A stretch of 64,000 bases of DNA from Onishia taeanensis (GCF_003268885.1 NZ_QLSX01000009.1:1-64000); one strand, 5' to 3'; shown: positions 47,656 through 57,089, counted from the first letter of the stretch. A program made the numbers and translations. The notes: generated by a model not told the origin, from the sequence alone.

Positions 47656-48756
47656 TCAGCCGCTGACCAGTTCCCGCGTTTTCAGATAGGCAAACTCGCC
47701 GATATCGCTGAACGGCCGCACCAGCGACTGGAAGGCGCGGTAAGACTCGAGGATCTGCCGGGAGTCTTCGTCGGACTCGGTCTGTTTCGCCAGCACGTCC
47801 TGTGACGACGTATAAAGCGCCTTGATCACCTCGTCGGGGAACTGACGCAGCTTGACGCCATGATCCTCGACCAGCGTTTTCAGCGCCTCGGCATTGCGCA
47901 GCGTGAATTCGTCGATCATCGCCAGGTTGGCGGAACGCGCCGCTTCCATGACCACTACCTTGAGATCATCCGGCAGCGCCTGCCAGGCATCCAGATTGAC
48001 AGTGCCCTCGAGAATCGCACTGGGCTCGTTCCAGGCCGAGGTGTAGTAGTAGTCGGCGACCTGATGCAGGCCGAAGGCCAGGTCGTTGTAGGGCCCCACC
48101 CAGTCCGCGGCATCCAGTACACCGGTCTGCATCGAGGTGAAGATCTCGCTCCCCGGCATGTTGAGCGTGGTCACGCCGATGCCGTTCATGGCCTCGCCGG
48201 CAAGCCCCGGCAGGCGCAGCTTGAGCCCCTGCATGTCCTCCAGCGAATTGATTTCGCGCTTGAACCAGCCCGCCATCTGGGTGCCGGTGTTACCCACGGC
48301 GAAGGGCTTGAGGTTGTACTTGGCATAGAGCGCATCCCAAAGCGCTTGCCCTTCTCCCTGGTAAAGCCAGGAGTTGGTTTCCTGGGCGGTCATGCCGAAG
48401 GGCACGGCGGTGAACATCTGCGCCGCCGGTACCTTGCCACGCCAGTAATAGGAGGCCGAGTGGCCCATCTGGGCAGTGCCCGACGAGACCGCATCGAACA
48501 CTTCCAGCGCCGGGACCAGCTCGCCGGCCCCGTAGACGTCGACGCGCATGCGCCCGCCGGATAGCTGCTCGATGCGCTTGGCGAAATCGTTGGCGCCGGT
48601 CCCCAGGGCCGGGAAGTTCTTGGGCCAGGAGGTGACCATCTTCCAGGTAATGGTCTCCTGGGCGCTGGCGGTGTTGACGAAGGGCGCCGCGGCAATGCCG
48701 GCAGCGCCGGCGCCCAGGGCGGTAAGGAAGTGACGGCGGTGAAGGGGGCGTGACAT
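47656..48756 (-). CDS. TRAP transporter solute-binding protein, DctP family (Tat signal)
   Basis: 366 residues with a twin-arginine-like signal (HRRHFLTALGAGAAGIAAAP). The mature part begins TITWKMVTSWPKNFPALGTGANDFAKRI, close to TRAP proteins for 2-oxo acids such as TakP, and includes LPGLAGEAMNGIG and DAADWVGPYNDLAFGLHQ. The two membrane subunits (DctQ, DctM) that every TRAP system needs are not adjacent, so it is an orphan binding protein. Ligand not certain. Confidence 0.88.
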   Translation of the reverse strand: MSRPLHRRHFLTALGAGAAGIAAAPFVNTASAQETITWKMVTSWPKNFPALGTGANDFAKRIEQLSGGRMRVDVYGAGELVPALEVFDAVSSGTAQMGHSASYYWRGKVPAAQMFTAVPFGMTAQETNSWLYQGEGQALWDALYAKYNLKPFAVGNTGTQMAGWFKREINSLEDMQGLKLRLPGLAGEAMNGIGVTTLNMPGSEIFTSMQTGVLDAADWVGPYNDLAFGLHQVADYYYTSAWNEPSAILEGTVNLDAWQALPDDLKVVVMEAARSANLAMIDEFTLRNAEALKTLVEDHGVKLRQFPDEVIKALYTSSQDVLAKQTESDEDSRQILESYRAFQSLVRPFSDIGEFAYLKTRELVSG

Positions 48757-48944
48757 GAAGAATGCGGCTCCGGTTAGCGGATTATCGGTATGGTGTTGCT
48801 GGTGTCCGCCACAAAGTATGCGCGAAGCCCGAATTGTCCGGCAAGCCCGCTGCTCGTCTACCTGTCATGGCCCGCCTTTCTTGCCCGCTTCACCTGTGTC
48901 TTGCCTGCCTGACTTCCATTGCCCGCCTGGCGTCCACCGCTAGC

Positions 48945-51140
48945 CTATAGCGGCGTCAGCTTGGCAAACCCCAGCACCAGCCACTTGTCGCCTTCGCCCT
49001 CGAAGCTGACCTGCACCCGGGCGCGCTCACCTGCGCCCTCGGCGTTGAGGATCACCCCTTCGCCGAACACCGGGTGGCTGACCCGCTGCCCAAGCGACAG
49101 CGAAGGCAGGTCGTCGCCGCCGTCAACAGAGGACTGGGACGGGGCATGGCCAGCGGTCACCGGCCGCGAGATCTGGCCGCGCAGGCGCACTTCCTCGAGA
49201 TACTCCGCCGGAATTTCGCGCAGGAAGCGCGACGGCCGCTGGAAGGTCTCCTTGCCGTGCAGGCGGCGCAGCTCGGCATGAGTCAGGTAGAGTTTGGTCA
49301 TGGCCCGCGTCAGGCCCACGTAGCACAGCCGGCGCTCCTCTTCGAGGCGGCCCGGCTCCTCCATCGACATCTTGTGCGGGAAGAGGCCCTCCTCGACGCC
49401 GGCGATGAATACCACCGGAAACTCGAGCCCCTTGGCCGAGTGCAGGGTCATCAGCTGCACGCAGTCCTCGAAGTCGTCGGCCTCGTGGTCGCCGGCATTG
49501 AGCGCCGCCTCGGCAAGGAAGGGCTCCATGGCGGCGGCGCCCTCGCCGACCTCCTGACCGTTCAGGGCATCGCCCTGGGTGAAGGCGCGGGCGGCATTGA
49601 CCAGTTCATCAAGGTTCTCGACCCGAGCCTGACCTTTCTCGCCCTTCTCGCTGCGGTGATGCTCGACCAGGCCCGACTGCTGGGTGACGTGGGTGATGAT
49701 CTCGTGCAGCGCCATGCCGGCGGTGTCGTTGTCGAAGCGTTCGATCAGCTCCGCGAAGGCCCGCACCGCATTGCCGGCGCGGCCCTTGAGGGTGGCGTCA
49801 GCGAGGCAGTCGTGCAGCGCCTGCCACAGGGAAACGTCGGTGATCCGCGCCCGCTCGCGCAGAATCTCCACGGTGCGGGTGCCAATGCCCCTAGCCGGCA
49901 CGTTGATCACCCGCTCAAGAGAGGCGTCATCCTCCCGGTTCAAGAGCAGCCGCAGGTAAGCCAGGGCGTTCTTGATCTCCAGGCGCTCATAGAAACGCTG
50001 GCCGCCGTAGATGCGGTACGGCATGCCCTGGCGGATCAGGGTCTCCTCGAGCACCCGCGACTGAGCGTTGGAGCGATACAGGATAGCGATCTCACGCCGC
50101 GCGGTGCCTTCCTTCACCTGGGAGGCGATGGTATCGACGATGTAGCGCGCCTCGTCCAGATCATTGAAGCCCGCATACAACGAGATCGGCGCGCCGCGCT
50201 CGCCGTCGGTCCACAGCTCCTTGCCCATGCGCCCGGTGTTCTGGCTGATCAGGGCGTTGGCCGCCTCGAGGATAGCGCTGGTCGAGCGATAGTTCTGTTC
50301 CAGACGCACCGTCTTGGTGTCCGTGAACTCCTGCTCGAAGCGGCGGATATTCTCGACCCGGGCGCCGCGCCAGCCATAGATCGACTGGTCATCGTCGCCG
50401 ACCACCGTGATGCCGGCCTGTTCGCCGGTGAGCAGCTTCAGCCAGGCGTACTGCAGGGTGTTGGTGTCCTGGAACTCGTCGACCAGCACATGGGCGAAGC
50501 GCTCCCGGTAGTGGGCGAGCAGCGCCGGGTTGTCGCGCAGAAGCTCCAGGCTTCGCAGCAGCAGTTCGCCGAAATCGACCAGGCCACCGCGCTCGCAGGT
50601 CAGCTGATAGCGCTCGTAGAGCTCGACCATCTGGCCGAGATAAGCATCGCCATGGGTCTGTACCTGATGGGGGCGCAGGCCTTCTTCCTTGCAGCCGGAG
50701 ATGAAGTACTGCACCTGGCGCGGCGGGAAGCGCTCGTCGTCGATGTTGTGGTCCTTGAGCAGGCGCTTAACCAGGCGCAGCTGGTCATCGCTGTCGAGGA
50801 TCTGGAAGTGCTGGGGCAGGCGCGCGTCCTGCCAGTGGGTGCGCAGCAGCCGATGGGCGATGGAGTGGAAGGTGCCGACCCAGACATTGCGCAGCGACTG
50901 ACCCAGCAAGGCTTCCAGCCGGGTGCGCATCTCCCGGGCCGCCTTGTTGGTAAAGGTCACGGCGAGAATGGCATAGGGCGACAGGCCCTCGGTGCGCATC
51001 AGCCAGGCGATTCGATGCACCAGCACCCGGGTCTTGCCCGAGCCGGCACCCGCCAGCACCAGCATGTTGCCCTGGGGGGCACTGACGGCCTCGCGCTGGG
51101 CCGCGTTGAGGTGATCGAGAATCGCCGTGACGTCATCCAT
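48945..51140 (-). CDS. uvrD: DNA helicase II (UvrD)
   Basis: 731 residues, superfamily 1A. Starts LDHLNAAQREAVSAPQGNMLVLAGAGSGKTRVL, typical UvrD; motif I LAGAGSGKT at 29-37, motif II VDEFQDTN, motif III DDQSIYGWRGA, motif VI VGLTRAM and the C-terminal Tudor-like region (LSLGQRVSHPVFGEGVILNAEG) that binds RNA polymerase or UvrB. Acts in nucleotide-excision and mismatch repair. I saw no LexA box just upstream. Confidence 0.95.
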   Translation of the reverse strand: MDDVTAILDHLNAAQREAVSAPQGNMLVLAGAGSGKTRVLVHRIAWLMRTEGLSPYAILAVTFTNKAAREMRTRLEALLGQSLRNVWVGTFHSIAHRLLRTHWQDARLPQHFQILDSDDQLRLVKRLLKDHNIDDERFPPRQVQYFISGCKEEGLRPHQVQTHGDAYLGQMVELYERYQLTCERGGLVDFGELLLRSLELLRDNPALLAHYRERFAHVLVDEFQDTNTLQYAWLKLLTGEQAGITVVGDDDQSIYGWRGARVENIRRFEQEFTDTKTVRLEQNYRSTSAILEAANALISQNTGRMGKELWTDGERGAPISLYAGFNDLDEARYIVDTIASQVKEGTARREIAILYRSNAQSRVLEETLIRQGMPYRIYGGQRFYERLEIKNALAYLRLLLNREDDASLERVINVPARGIGTRTVEILRERARITDVSLWQALHDCLADATLKGRAGNAVRAFAELIERFDNDTAGMALHEIITHVTQQSGLVEHHRSEKGEKGQARVENLDELVNAARAFTQGDALNGQEVGEGAAAMEPFLAEAALNAGDHEADDFEDCVQLMTLHSAKGLEFPVVFIAGVEEGLFPHKMSMEEPGRLEEERRLCYVGLTRAMTKLYLTHAELRRLHGKETFQRPSRFLREIPAEYLEEVRLRGQISRPVTAGHAPSQSSVDGGDDLPSLSLGQRVSHPVFGEGVILNAEGAGERARVQVSFEGEGDKWLVLGFAKLTPL

Positions 51141-51270
51141 AGCGGGGCACTTCGGGTCGAAAAATGGACGCCTAGCTTAGCATAATCAGGCCCCGGGGCG
51201 GGCCGTCTGCCGGCGCCGCTGCCGTGCTTTTCAGGAAGTCATCATGGAGCCAACACGGGCCGGCATGCCA

Positions 51271-52158
51271 CTAGTCCTGCGGGTCGTCACTCTCGCCCGG
51301 CGCATCCTCTTGCTCGGGAAAGCGCAGCGGGTTGAGGCTCTTCTTGACCGCCTTGAGCTGCTCGGCAAGCTTGGGCCCACGGGTCTTGGCCACCCCCACC
51401 GCCAACACGTCGATCAGTACCAAATGCGCGATGCGTGAACTCATCGGCGTATAGATCTCGGTGTCCTCGTGGACATCGATATAAAGCGGCATGCTGACCT
51501 CGTCGGCCAGCGGCGAGTGGCTGGGGCACAGACCGATCACCGTGGCCCCCACCGCGCGGGCGCGCCTGACGCTATCCACCAGCGCCCGGGTGCGTCCGGT
51601 CTGGGAGATCGCCACCACCACATCGCCCTGCTTGAGTGTCGCAGCGGACATGTTCTGCATGTGCGGGTCGGTATAGGCCGCTGTGGATATCTGCAGGCGA
51701 AAGAACTTGTGCTGGGCATCCGCGGCCACCGCACCGGAGGCGCCGAAGCCGTAGAACTCGACCCGGTTGGCCATGGCCAACGCATTGATGGCCTGGTTCA
51801 GCGCCTCGTTGTCCAGCCGGTCGCGCACCGACAGCAGGGTGCCGACGGTGGAGTCGAAGATGCTGTGAGAAAACTCGGCGACGCTGTCGCTGTCGTTCAT
51901 CGAGAACTGGGCGAACTGGCTGCCCGAGGCCAGCATCTGCGCCAGCTTGAGCTTGAAGTCCTGAAAACCGTTGCAGCCCAGCGCCCGGCAGAAACGTACC
52001 ACCGTAGGCTCGCTGACCTTGGCCTCGGTGGCCAGATCGACGATGCGCATGTGGATCACTTCTTCTGGGTTGCGCAGCACGAAGCGCGCCACCTTCTGCT
52101 CGGAGCGGCGAAAGTGCTCCATGCGATTTCTCAATTCATCGAACAGGGCACGGCTCAC
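51271..52158 (-). CDS. hexR: RpiR-family regulator HexR
   Basis: 295 residues. N-terminal HTH_6 domain (about 1-77, RIVDLATEAKVSEPTVVRFCRALGCNGFQDFKLKLAQ) and SIS sugar-phosphate domain (about 125-260, FYGFGASGAVAADAQHKFFRL and AISQTGRTRALVDSVRRARA). In gammaproteobacteria HexR represses Entner-Doudoroff and glucose genes and senses 2-keto-3-deoxy-6-phosphogluconate; no such target genes are adjacent. The C-terminus is extended with an acidic tail. Its upstream region has the DnaA-box-like cluster. Confidence 0.9.
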   Translation of the reverse strand: MSRALFDELRNRMEHFRRSEQKVARFVLRNPEEVIHMRIVDLATEAKVSEPTVVRFCRALGCNGFQDFKLKLAQMLASGSQFAQFSMNDSDSVAEFSHSIFDSTVGTLLSVRDRLDNEALNQAINALAMANRVEFYGFGASGAVAADAQHKFFRLQISTAAYTDPHMQNMSAATLKQGDVVVAISQTGRTRALVDSVRRARAVGATVIGLCPSHSPLADEVSMPLYIDVHEDTEIYTPMSSRIAHLVLIDVLAVGVAKTRGPKLAEQLKAVKKSLNPLRFPEQEDAPGESDDPQD

Positions 52159-52178
52159 GGAAGGCTCCTTGGCAGGGG

Positions 52179-52264
52179 TGTGGATAAAGAACGTGATGAA
52201 AAATGTGGGTATAGCTGTGGGTAACAGTGTGGATAGGGAGCGTCGTAAAAGCGACTGTGGGTAA
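52179..52264. promoter_or_regulatory. Cluster of five DnaA-box-like 9-mers upstream of hexR
   Basis: TGTGGATAA (52179-52187) is the exact reverse of the consensus TTATCCACA. TGTGGGTAA (52216-52224), TGTGGATAG (52228-52236) and TGTGGGTAA (52256-52264) each differ at one base; TGTGGGTAT (52204-52212) differs at two. All five read the same way within 86 bp, three of them at a 12-bp period. An inverted partial copy, ATAGCCACA, lies at 52272-52280. Confidence 0.6.
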
Positions 52265-52445
52265 ATAACCGATAGCCACAGTATGCCCCAGCCGGAGGTG
52301 CTGATGTCATTCTTGGGCTGCGCGTTCCTTTAGCGTTGAACGTCATCATCCTGTCAAGTGGGTTATAGTAAACAGGAAGGTGCCGGTCGCAGGACAGCAC
52401 TCAAAGGGCGGCTGGCACCATCATCGCCCGTCAGGAGAGTCGATC

Positions 52446-52646
52446 ATGCGTAATGTCGAACAGGTGTCCTCCGTCAAAAGCGAACTCCTCGATATTTTCA
52501 TGAGCATGGAAGTCGCCGAGCATCAGCAGCGCCAGAAATCCGCTGCGTTACGCAACCTCAGAGCCCGCCGCGGCATCGAGTTGCATAAAGAATTCAAGCG
52601 GCTGGAGCAGGACCTCGCCGATCTCGACGATGATCTGATCCAGTAG
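52446..52646 (+). CDS. Small uncharacterised protein, PA3496-like
   Basis: 66 residues, mostly helical and highly charged, with KSAALRNLRARRGIELHKEFKRLEQDLADLDDDL. The ARRGIExxxEFKRLEQDLADLD stretch recalls the C-terminal region of PA3496-family proteins of Pseudomonas, but the match is only by eye. AGGAG precedes ATG 52446 by a suitable distance, and a strong terminator follows, so the gene is likely real. No function is known. Confidence 0.6.
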   Translation: MRNVEQVSSVKSELLDIFMSMEVAEHQQRQKSAALRNLRARRGIELHKEFKRLEQDLADLDDDLIQ

Positions 52647-52670
52647 CCTCGTTCGTCCAGGCTAAACGCC

Positions 52671-52697
52671 GCGAGCCCCGGTAGGACCGGGGCTCGC
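52671..52697. terminator. 11-bp perfect stem after the small gene
   Basis: GCGAGCCCCGG (52671-52681), loop TAGGA, complement (52687-52697). Between convergent genes. Confidence 0.65.
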
Positions 52698-52701
52698 TGA
52701 G

Positions 52702-52750
52702 CTGTCACAGGCTAGCTCTTTAACCAGCCCTGTAACTAGGTCTGTGACAG
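52702..52750. repeat. 9-bp inverted repeat CTGTCACAG ... CTGTGACAG
   Basis: The arms at 52702-52710 and 52742-52750 enclose 31 bases that contain a further CTGTAACTAGG. It may be a second terminator serving the NSS transporter on the minus strand. Confidence 0.5.
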
Positions 52751-52793
52751 GAGCAGGACCGGCATTCGATGACGGTCCATGACGCCTACACCC

Positions 52794-54134
52794 TCAGAGG
52801 CTGGAAACGAACACCGCCAGCACGCCAATCGGCGCGACATAGCGCGTGATCAGGTTCCACAGGCTGAAGTCGTAGATATCCATCCCCAGTTCCTTGCGTA
52901 CGCCTTCCTTGTCGAGTCCCCAGGCAACGAACATGATGACGCCAAGGCCGGTTAGCGGCAGCAGGAACTTGCTGGTCAGCTTGTCGAGCAGGTCGAAGAT
53001 ATTCAGGCCGAAGAACAGCACCTCACTCCAGACGTTGAACGACAGCAGCGCGGCGATGCCCAGCGCCCAGGTAGCCACGCCGGCGACCAGGGTCGCGCTC
53101 ACTCGCGACAGCGGCGTGCGCTCCTCGACGAATTCCACGACCGGCTCCAGCAGCGAGATCGCCGACGTCAGAGCGGCGAAGGTCAGGAGCAGGAAGAACA
53201 TCAGGCCCAGCAGCATGCCGCCGGTCATGTTGCCGAAGGCGAGTGGCAGGGTAACGAAGATTAGCCCCGGCCCAGAGTTCAGGTCCAGGCCATTGGCGAA
53301 GACGATAGGGAAGATCGCGAGGCCAGCGCCCAGAGCGATGACGGTATCCATGATCACCACGGTGCGGGCGGTCTTGAGCAGGTTGACCTCCTCACCGAGG
53401 TAGGAGCCGTAGGCCATCATGATGCCCATCCCCAGCGACAGGGTGAAGAAGGCATGGCCCAGCGCCGCCAGCACTACTTCTCCAGTGAGCTTGGTCCAGT
53501 CGGGATTGAACAGGTAGCTTGCCGCTTGACCGAAATAGCCCGTCGTCATGCCGTAACCCACCAGCACCACCAGCAGCACGCCAAGCGCCGGCATCAGGGT
53601 GCGCACCGCGCCCTCGAGCCCCTTGGTCACGCCGCGAGCCACGATGCCAATCACCAGCAGCATGAAGACCGAGTGCCACAGCAGCAGCTGTCCCGGGTTG
53701 CCCAACATGCCAGAGAAGAGTCCACCGATGGCATCGGCATCCTGGCCAGTGAAGTCACCGGTGACCGAGCTCAGGGTGTAGGACAGCGACCAGCCACCGA
53801 TGACGCTATAGAAGGACAGGATCAGGAAAGCGCCCAGCACGCCGCTGACCCCTACCATCACCCAGCCTTTGCTGCGCCCCGCGCTCTTGGCCAACTCGGC
53901 CATCGAGTTGACCGGATTCTCCTGACCGCGACGCCCGATCAGCCATTCGGCGGTCAAAATGGGCAGCCCGATCAGGGCGATACACAGCAGGTACACCAAC
54001 ACGAAGGCAGCACCGCCGCTTTCGCCCACCATGTAGGGAAATTTCCAGATATTACCAAGGCCGACCGCGGAACCGGTGGCCGCGAGGATAAAGGTCAGCT
54101 TTGATGACCAATGTGCGTGGGATAGTTTGGACAT
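52794..54134 (-). CDS. Sodium-dependent neurotransmitter-type (NSS/SNF) transporter
   Basis: 446 residues with about eleven or twelve membrane segments. The sodium/substrate site GSAVGLGNIWKFPY near residues 21-34 and GGAAFVLVYLLCIALIGLPILTAEW are hallmark NSS sequences; the second unwound region ALGHAFFTLSLGMGIMMAYGSY is also clear. It imports an amino acid or similar compound with sodium. LeuT-type members vary in cargo, and none can be assigned here. It stands alone. Confidence 0.9.
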   Translation of the reverse strand: MSKLSHAHWSSKLTFILAATGSAVGLGNIWKFPYMVGESGGAAFVLVYLLCIALIGLPILTAEWLIGRRGQENPVNSMAELAKSAGRSKGWVMVGVSGVLGAFLILSFYSVIGGWSLSYTLSSVTGDFTGQDADAIGGLFSGMLGNPGQLLLWHSVFMLLVIGIVARGVTKGLEGAVRTLMPALGVLLVVLVGYGMTTGYFGQAASYLFNPDWTKLTGEVVLAALGHAFFTLSLGMGIMMAYGSYLGEEVNLLKTARTVVIMDTVIALGAGLAIFPIVFANGLDLNSGPGLIFVTLPLAFGNMTGGMLLGLMFFLLLTFAALTSAISLLEPVVEFVEERTPLSRVSATLVAGVATWALGIAALLSFNVWSEVLFFGLNIFDLLDKLTSKFLLPLTGLGVIMFVAWGLDKEGVRKELGMDIYDFSLWNLITRYVAPIGVLAVFVSSL

Positions 54135-54322
54135 GATTCACCTTGAGGTTGCGTGTCGCCAACGATCGGTCAGATGCGATGACGGCTGCTTGTGCTTGTT
54201 ATTGCCACGTCCGCGGCATCATGGATCACACGATGCCAATCAAGGGCATGACAGGATCCGGGCAGGATCTCCGCCGCTAGCCGCCGCGCCTCGGTCCCTG
54301 ATCTGGGCACAAGGCACGACTT

Positions 54323-54396
54323 TCATGCCGTGATATTGCGAGAATTCGTGCGGGTTTCACGCAAAACTCCACAATATCGAATGGTAAACGGCATGA
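54323..54396. promoter_or_regulatory. Long imperfect inverted repeat upstream of the NSS transporter gene
   Basis: TCATGCCGT (54323-54331) pairs with ACGGCATGA (54388-54396), and the adjacent GATATTG (54332-54338) with CAATATC (54372-54378). The 344-bp gap 54135-54478 between the NSS and DUF72 genes contains nothing else I can support. Confidence 0.4.
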
Positions 54397-54478
54397 AGGC
54401 CATAAAACTATCCGATCATGATCCCGATAGCCAGAGCGGATTGCCCTTGGAAAGGGCCGCAACCTCAGAAAAGCCCTG

Positions 54479-55369
54479 CTAGAAAAGGCTCGTTTGACGC
54501 TCGCCGGGAAAGGGGGCCAAAGGCGTTAGTGCAAGCCGTGCAGCGAGGCGTTCATGACAGGCTCTTGCAAGGGCCGGCGCCTGTCGATTGTCGGGTGTAT
54601 GCACAAAGAGAAAAGGGGTTTTCCCCTGTTTTATCCACAGGCATAGCCTGTCAACCCAGGGCGTAAAACGGGCCTCATTGATAGTCGCATCGAAGTGACC
54701 GATGAAGCGCACTACCGGCTGCTGTGCCGTTGAGATCACGTGTAATGGGCGTTTGGGCTTTTCGCTCTGCGCCCTGGCCAGCCGCGCGTCATTCCCCGCG
54801 GGCGTAGCAAACAAGGGCCGCACGTCAAGCATGACTCGGTCTATCCCATGAGTTATCAACAATCGGTTGAGAGCCGCCTCGGCATTCCCCTTGTGGAAAA
54901 ACTCCGGGTCACGGACCTCGACACAGGCGGGAATGCCGGCGGGCCATCGTTCCAGTAATGCCTCGAGGCTCGGTAACTCCTCAAGCCCGAAGTCCCGTGG
55001 CAACTGAATCATCACCGGCCCGAGGCGATCGTGCAGCGGCGAGAGTGCGGCGAGAAATTCCTCGACTTCAGCCTCGATGCCGGTCAGGCGCCGTTCATGG
55101 GTCAGGGCGCCGGGCAACTTGAAACAGAAACGGAAATCCGCCGGTGCCTGACGGGCCCAGGCAGCCACGGTATCGGCACGCGGCGTGCCGCTATAGAAGG
55201 TCGTATTGCCCTCCACCGTAGAGAACACCCGTGCATAGTCCGACAGGCGGTCACCCTGGCTGCCATGCGGCGGATAGAGCCCGCCGCGCCAGTCCTCGTT
55301 GGCCCACATGGCGAGCCCCAGGTGGAAGCTACGCGCGTTGGTGGTTGGCGGGGAACACGTATCGGTCAC
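54479..55369 (-). CDS. DUF72 family protein (YecE-like)
   Basis: About 296 residues with a TIM-barrel-like DUF72 domain: HLGLAMWANEDWRGGLYP, DYARVFSTVEGNTTFYSGTPRADTVAAWARQAPADFRFCFKLPG, EVRDPEFFHK, and the C-terminal FLFVHTPDNRQAPALAR. Function unknown. No ATG lies near the domain start; GTG 55369 with an upstream GAGAG is chosen, while the frame extends to 55474. Confidence 0.8.
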   Translation of the reverse strand: MTDTCSPPTTNARSFHLGLAMWANEDWRGGLYPPHGSQGDRLSDYARVFSTVEGNTTFYSGTPRADTVAAWARQAPADFRFCFKLPGALTHERRLTGIEAEVEEFLAALSPLHDRLGPVMIQLPRDFGLEELPSLEALLERWPAGIPACVEVRDPEFFHKGNAEAALNRLLITHGIDRVMLDVRPLFATPAGNDARLARAQSEKPKRPLHVISTAQQPVVRFIGHFDATINEARFTPWVDRLCLWIKQGKTPFLFVHTPDNRQAPALARACHERLAARLALTPLAPFPGERQTSLF

Positions 55370-55559
55370 CGGAGCTGCTCTCTCATTAACACCAGGGTGG
55401 GTAACGGGAAGGGGATTATCCCTTGCTCGCCTGCCGTCGAACAGCCCGAACGAGCGATCACAACATGCCGGCACGACTCACGGCCAGAAAAGTAAACGCT
55501 CCGCCCGGCGATACCGGACGGAGCGACCCATCGAGACCACGCGGTGTGACGCGTGCCGG

Positions 55560-57089
55560 TCAGCTCGAGGACTGCGGGCTGGCGTCCACGCTGGCCTTGG
55601 CCGCCGCGCCAAGATCATCCGTCGTCGCAATGGCTTCATTCTGAGAGGCCCATAGCTCACGTTCCTCCTCGCTGGCCTTGGGCGAGAAGAGCCCCAGTTG
55701 CGCATAGAGAATCCCGATCACCGGCGACATCCAGCAGGCAAAGGCCAGCGGAATATAGAGCAGGTTCTCGACGTTACCATCGGCAATACCCAAGCCCAGC
55801 GCGCTGATCACGAAGGCCCCGCCAGCGTTCCAAGGCACCAGCGGCGATACCAGTGTGCCACCTTCCTCGATGGCCCTCGACAGGTTGAGGGTCGAGTAGC
55901 CGAGCCCCCGATAGGTCGGCGCGTACATACGCCCCGGCAGCGCAATGGAGAGGTAAGGATCGCCGGCAACCAGGTTGGTCGAGACTGACGTCAGCACCGC
56001 CGAGGTCTGGACGCCGCGGAAACTGTGCACCTTCTTCATCAGCGAGCGGATGATGGATTCAAGGCAGCCGGTCTTCTCCAAGGCGCCGCCGAAACCCAGC
56101 GCGATCAACACCAGCGAAATGGTCCACATCATCGACTGGATGCCGCCACGATTGAGCAGGCTGTCGATAGCGCTGACGCCAGTATCGATGCTGTAGCCGT
56201 AGTTGGCATAAGTGACCACTTCGTGGAGGCCGGCGCCCTGAGCGATCATGGCGGTCGCTCCCCCCGCCAATACGCCGGCGAACAGCGACGGAATCGGCGG
56301 CATGCGCTTGACGGCCAGCACGATCACTAACAATGCCGGCAGCAGCAGCCACGGCGAGATGGCGAAGTTGGCCTGAAGAGAGTCGGTAATCGCATTGATG
56401 CGCTCGAAGGAGGCGGTCTGATCATCGATCATGGTGTAGCCGGCCACCAGATAGATCACCAAAGCGATCAGCATCGAGGGTACCGTCGTGGGCATCATGT
56501 TCTTGATATGCGAGAACACATCGGTGCCGGTAACGGCCGGGGCAAGGTTGGTGGTATCGGAAAGCGGCGAGACCTTGTCACCGAAGAAGGCCCCGGAGAC
56601 AACCGCACCCGCCGTCCAGTAGACAGGAATGTCGAAGCCAGCCCCGATGCCCATCAGCGCCAGACCCACGGTACCCACCGTTCCCCAGGAAGTACCAAGC
56701 GACAGCGAGACCACCGAGCAGAGTAGCATGGCCGCCGCCAGGAAAACGGCCGGCGAGAGCAAGGTCAGGCCATAGTAAATCAGCGTCGGTACCGTACCGC
56801 TGGCGATCCAAACGCCGATGATCATCCCCACGCAAATCAGCACAGAAACCGACGGCAGGGACACGTGAATGACGTGAAAAATCCCTTCTTCGATTCGCTT
56901 CCATCTGAAGCCAAGCTTGATGCCTACCAAGGAGGTGATGGCCAGGCCAATGGCCAAAGGAATATGCGGCGTAAAATCATCAAAATAGAAAAGTTGTACG
57001 CCGAGGGCCACCAGGGTCAACACTACTGGAGTAAGCGCCAACAAAAGTCCTGGTTTTTCGTAGTTCCTTGTTCTTGTTGAACTTTCCAT
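55560..57089 (-). CDS. nhaC: NhaC-family sodium/proton antiporter
   Basis: 509 residues, about eleven membrane segments. SLSLGTSWGTVGTVGLALMGIGAG, DKVSPLSDTTNLAPAVTGTDVFSHIKNM and NLVAGDPYLSIALPGRMYAPTYRG are characteristic NhaC blocks. It exchanges sodium for protons, or in some members a substrate for sodium or protons. ATG 57089 with GAGGG upstream is preferred over an ATG five codons earlier. It lies next to amine-catabolism genes on the same strand, so it might carry a substrate of that pathway (inference). Confidence 0.88.
   Translation of the reverse strand: MESSTRTRNYEKPGLLLALTPVVLTLVALGVQLFYFDDFTPHIPLAIGLAITSLVGIKLGFRWKRIEEGIFHVIHVSLPSVSVLICVGMIIGVWIASGTVPTLIYYGLTLLSPAVFLAAAMLLCSVVSLSLGTSWGTVGTVGLALMGIGAGFDIPVYWTAGAVVSGAFFGDKVSPLSDTTNLAPAVTGTDVFSHIKNMMPTTVPSMLIALVIYLVAGYTMIDDQTASFERINAITDSLQANFAISPWLLLPALLVIVLAVKRMPPIPSLFAGVLAGGATAMIAQGAGLHEVVTYANYGYSIDTGVSAIDSLLNRGGIQSMMWTISLVLIALGFGGALEKTGCLESIIRSLMKKVHSFRGVQTSAVLTSVSTNLVAGDPYLSIALPGRMYAPTYRGLGYSTLNLSRAIEEGGTLVSPLVPWNAGGAFVISALGLGIADGNVENLLYIPLAFACWMSPVIGILYAQLGLFSPKASEEERELWASQNEAIATTDDLGAAAKASVDASPQSSS

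Noticed and set aside
49074-51185. Open frame of 703 codons on the plus strand
   Set aside because: Antisense to uvrD, with no recognisable domain; high-GC shadow.
51141-51270. LexA box before uvrD
   Set aside because: No CTGT-N8-ACAG pattern was found in the upstream region.
52159-52445. Replication origin (oriC)
   Set aside because: Although DnaA-box-like sites cluster here, dnaA, dnaN, gidA and an AT-rich unwinding element are not seen, so only a DnaA-binding cluster is claimed.
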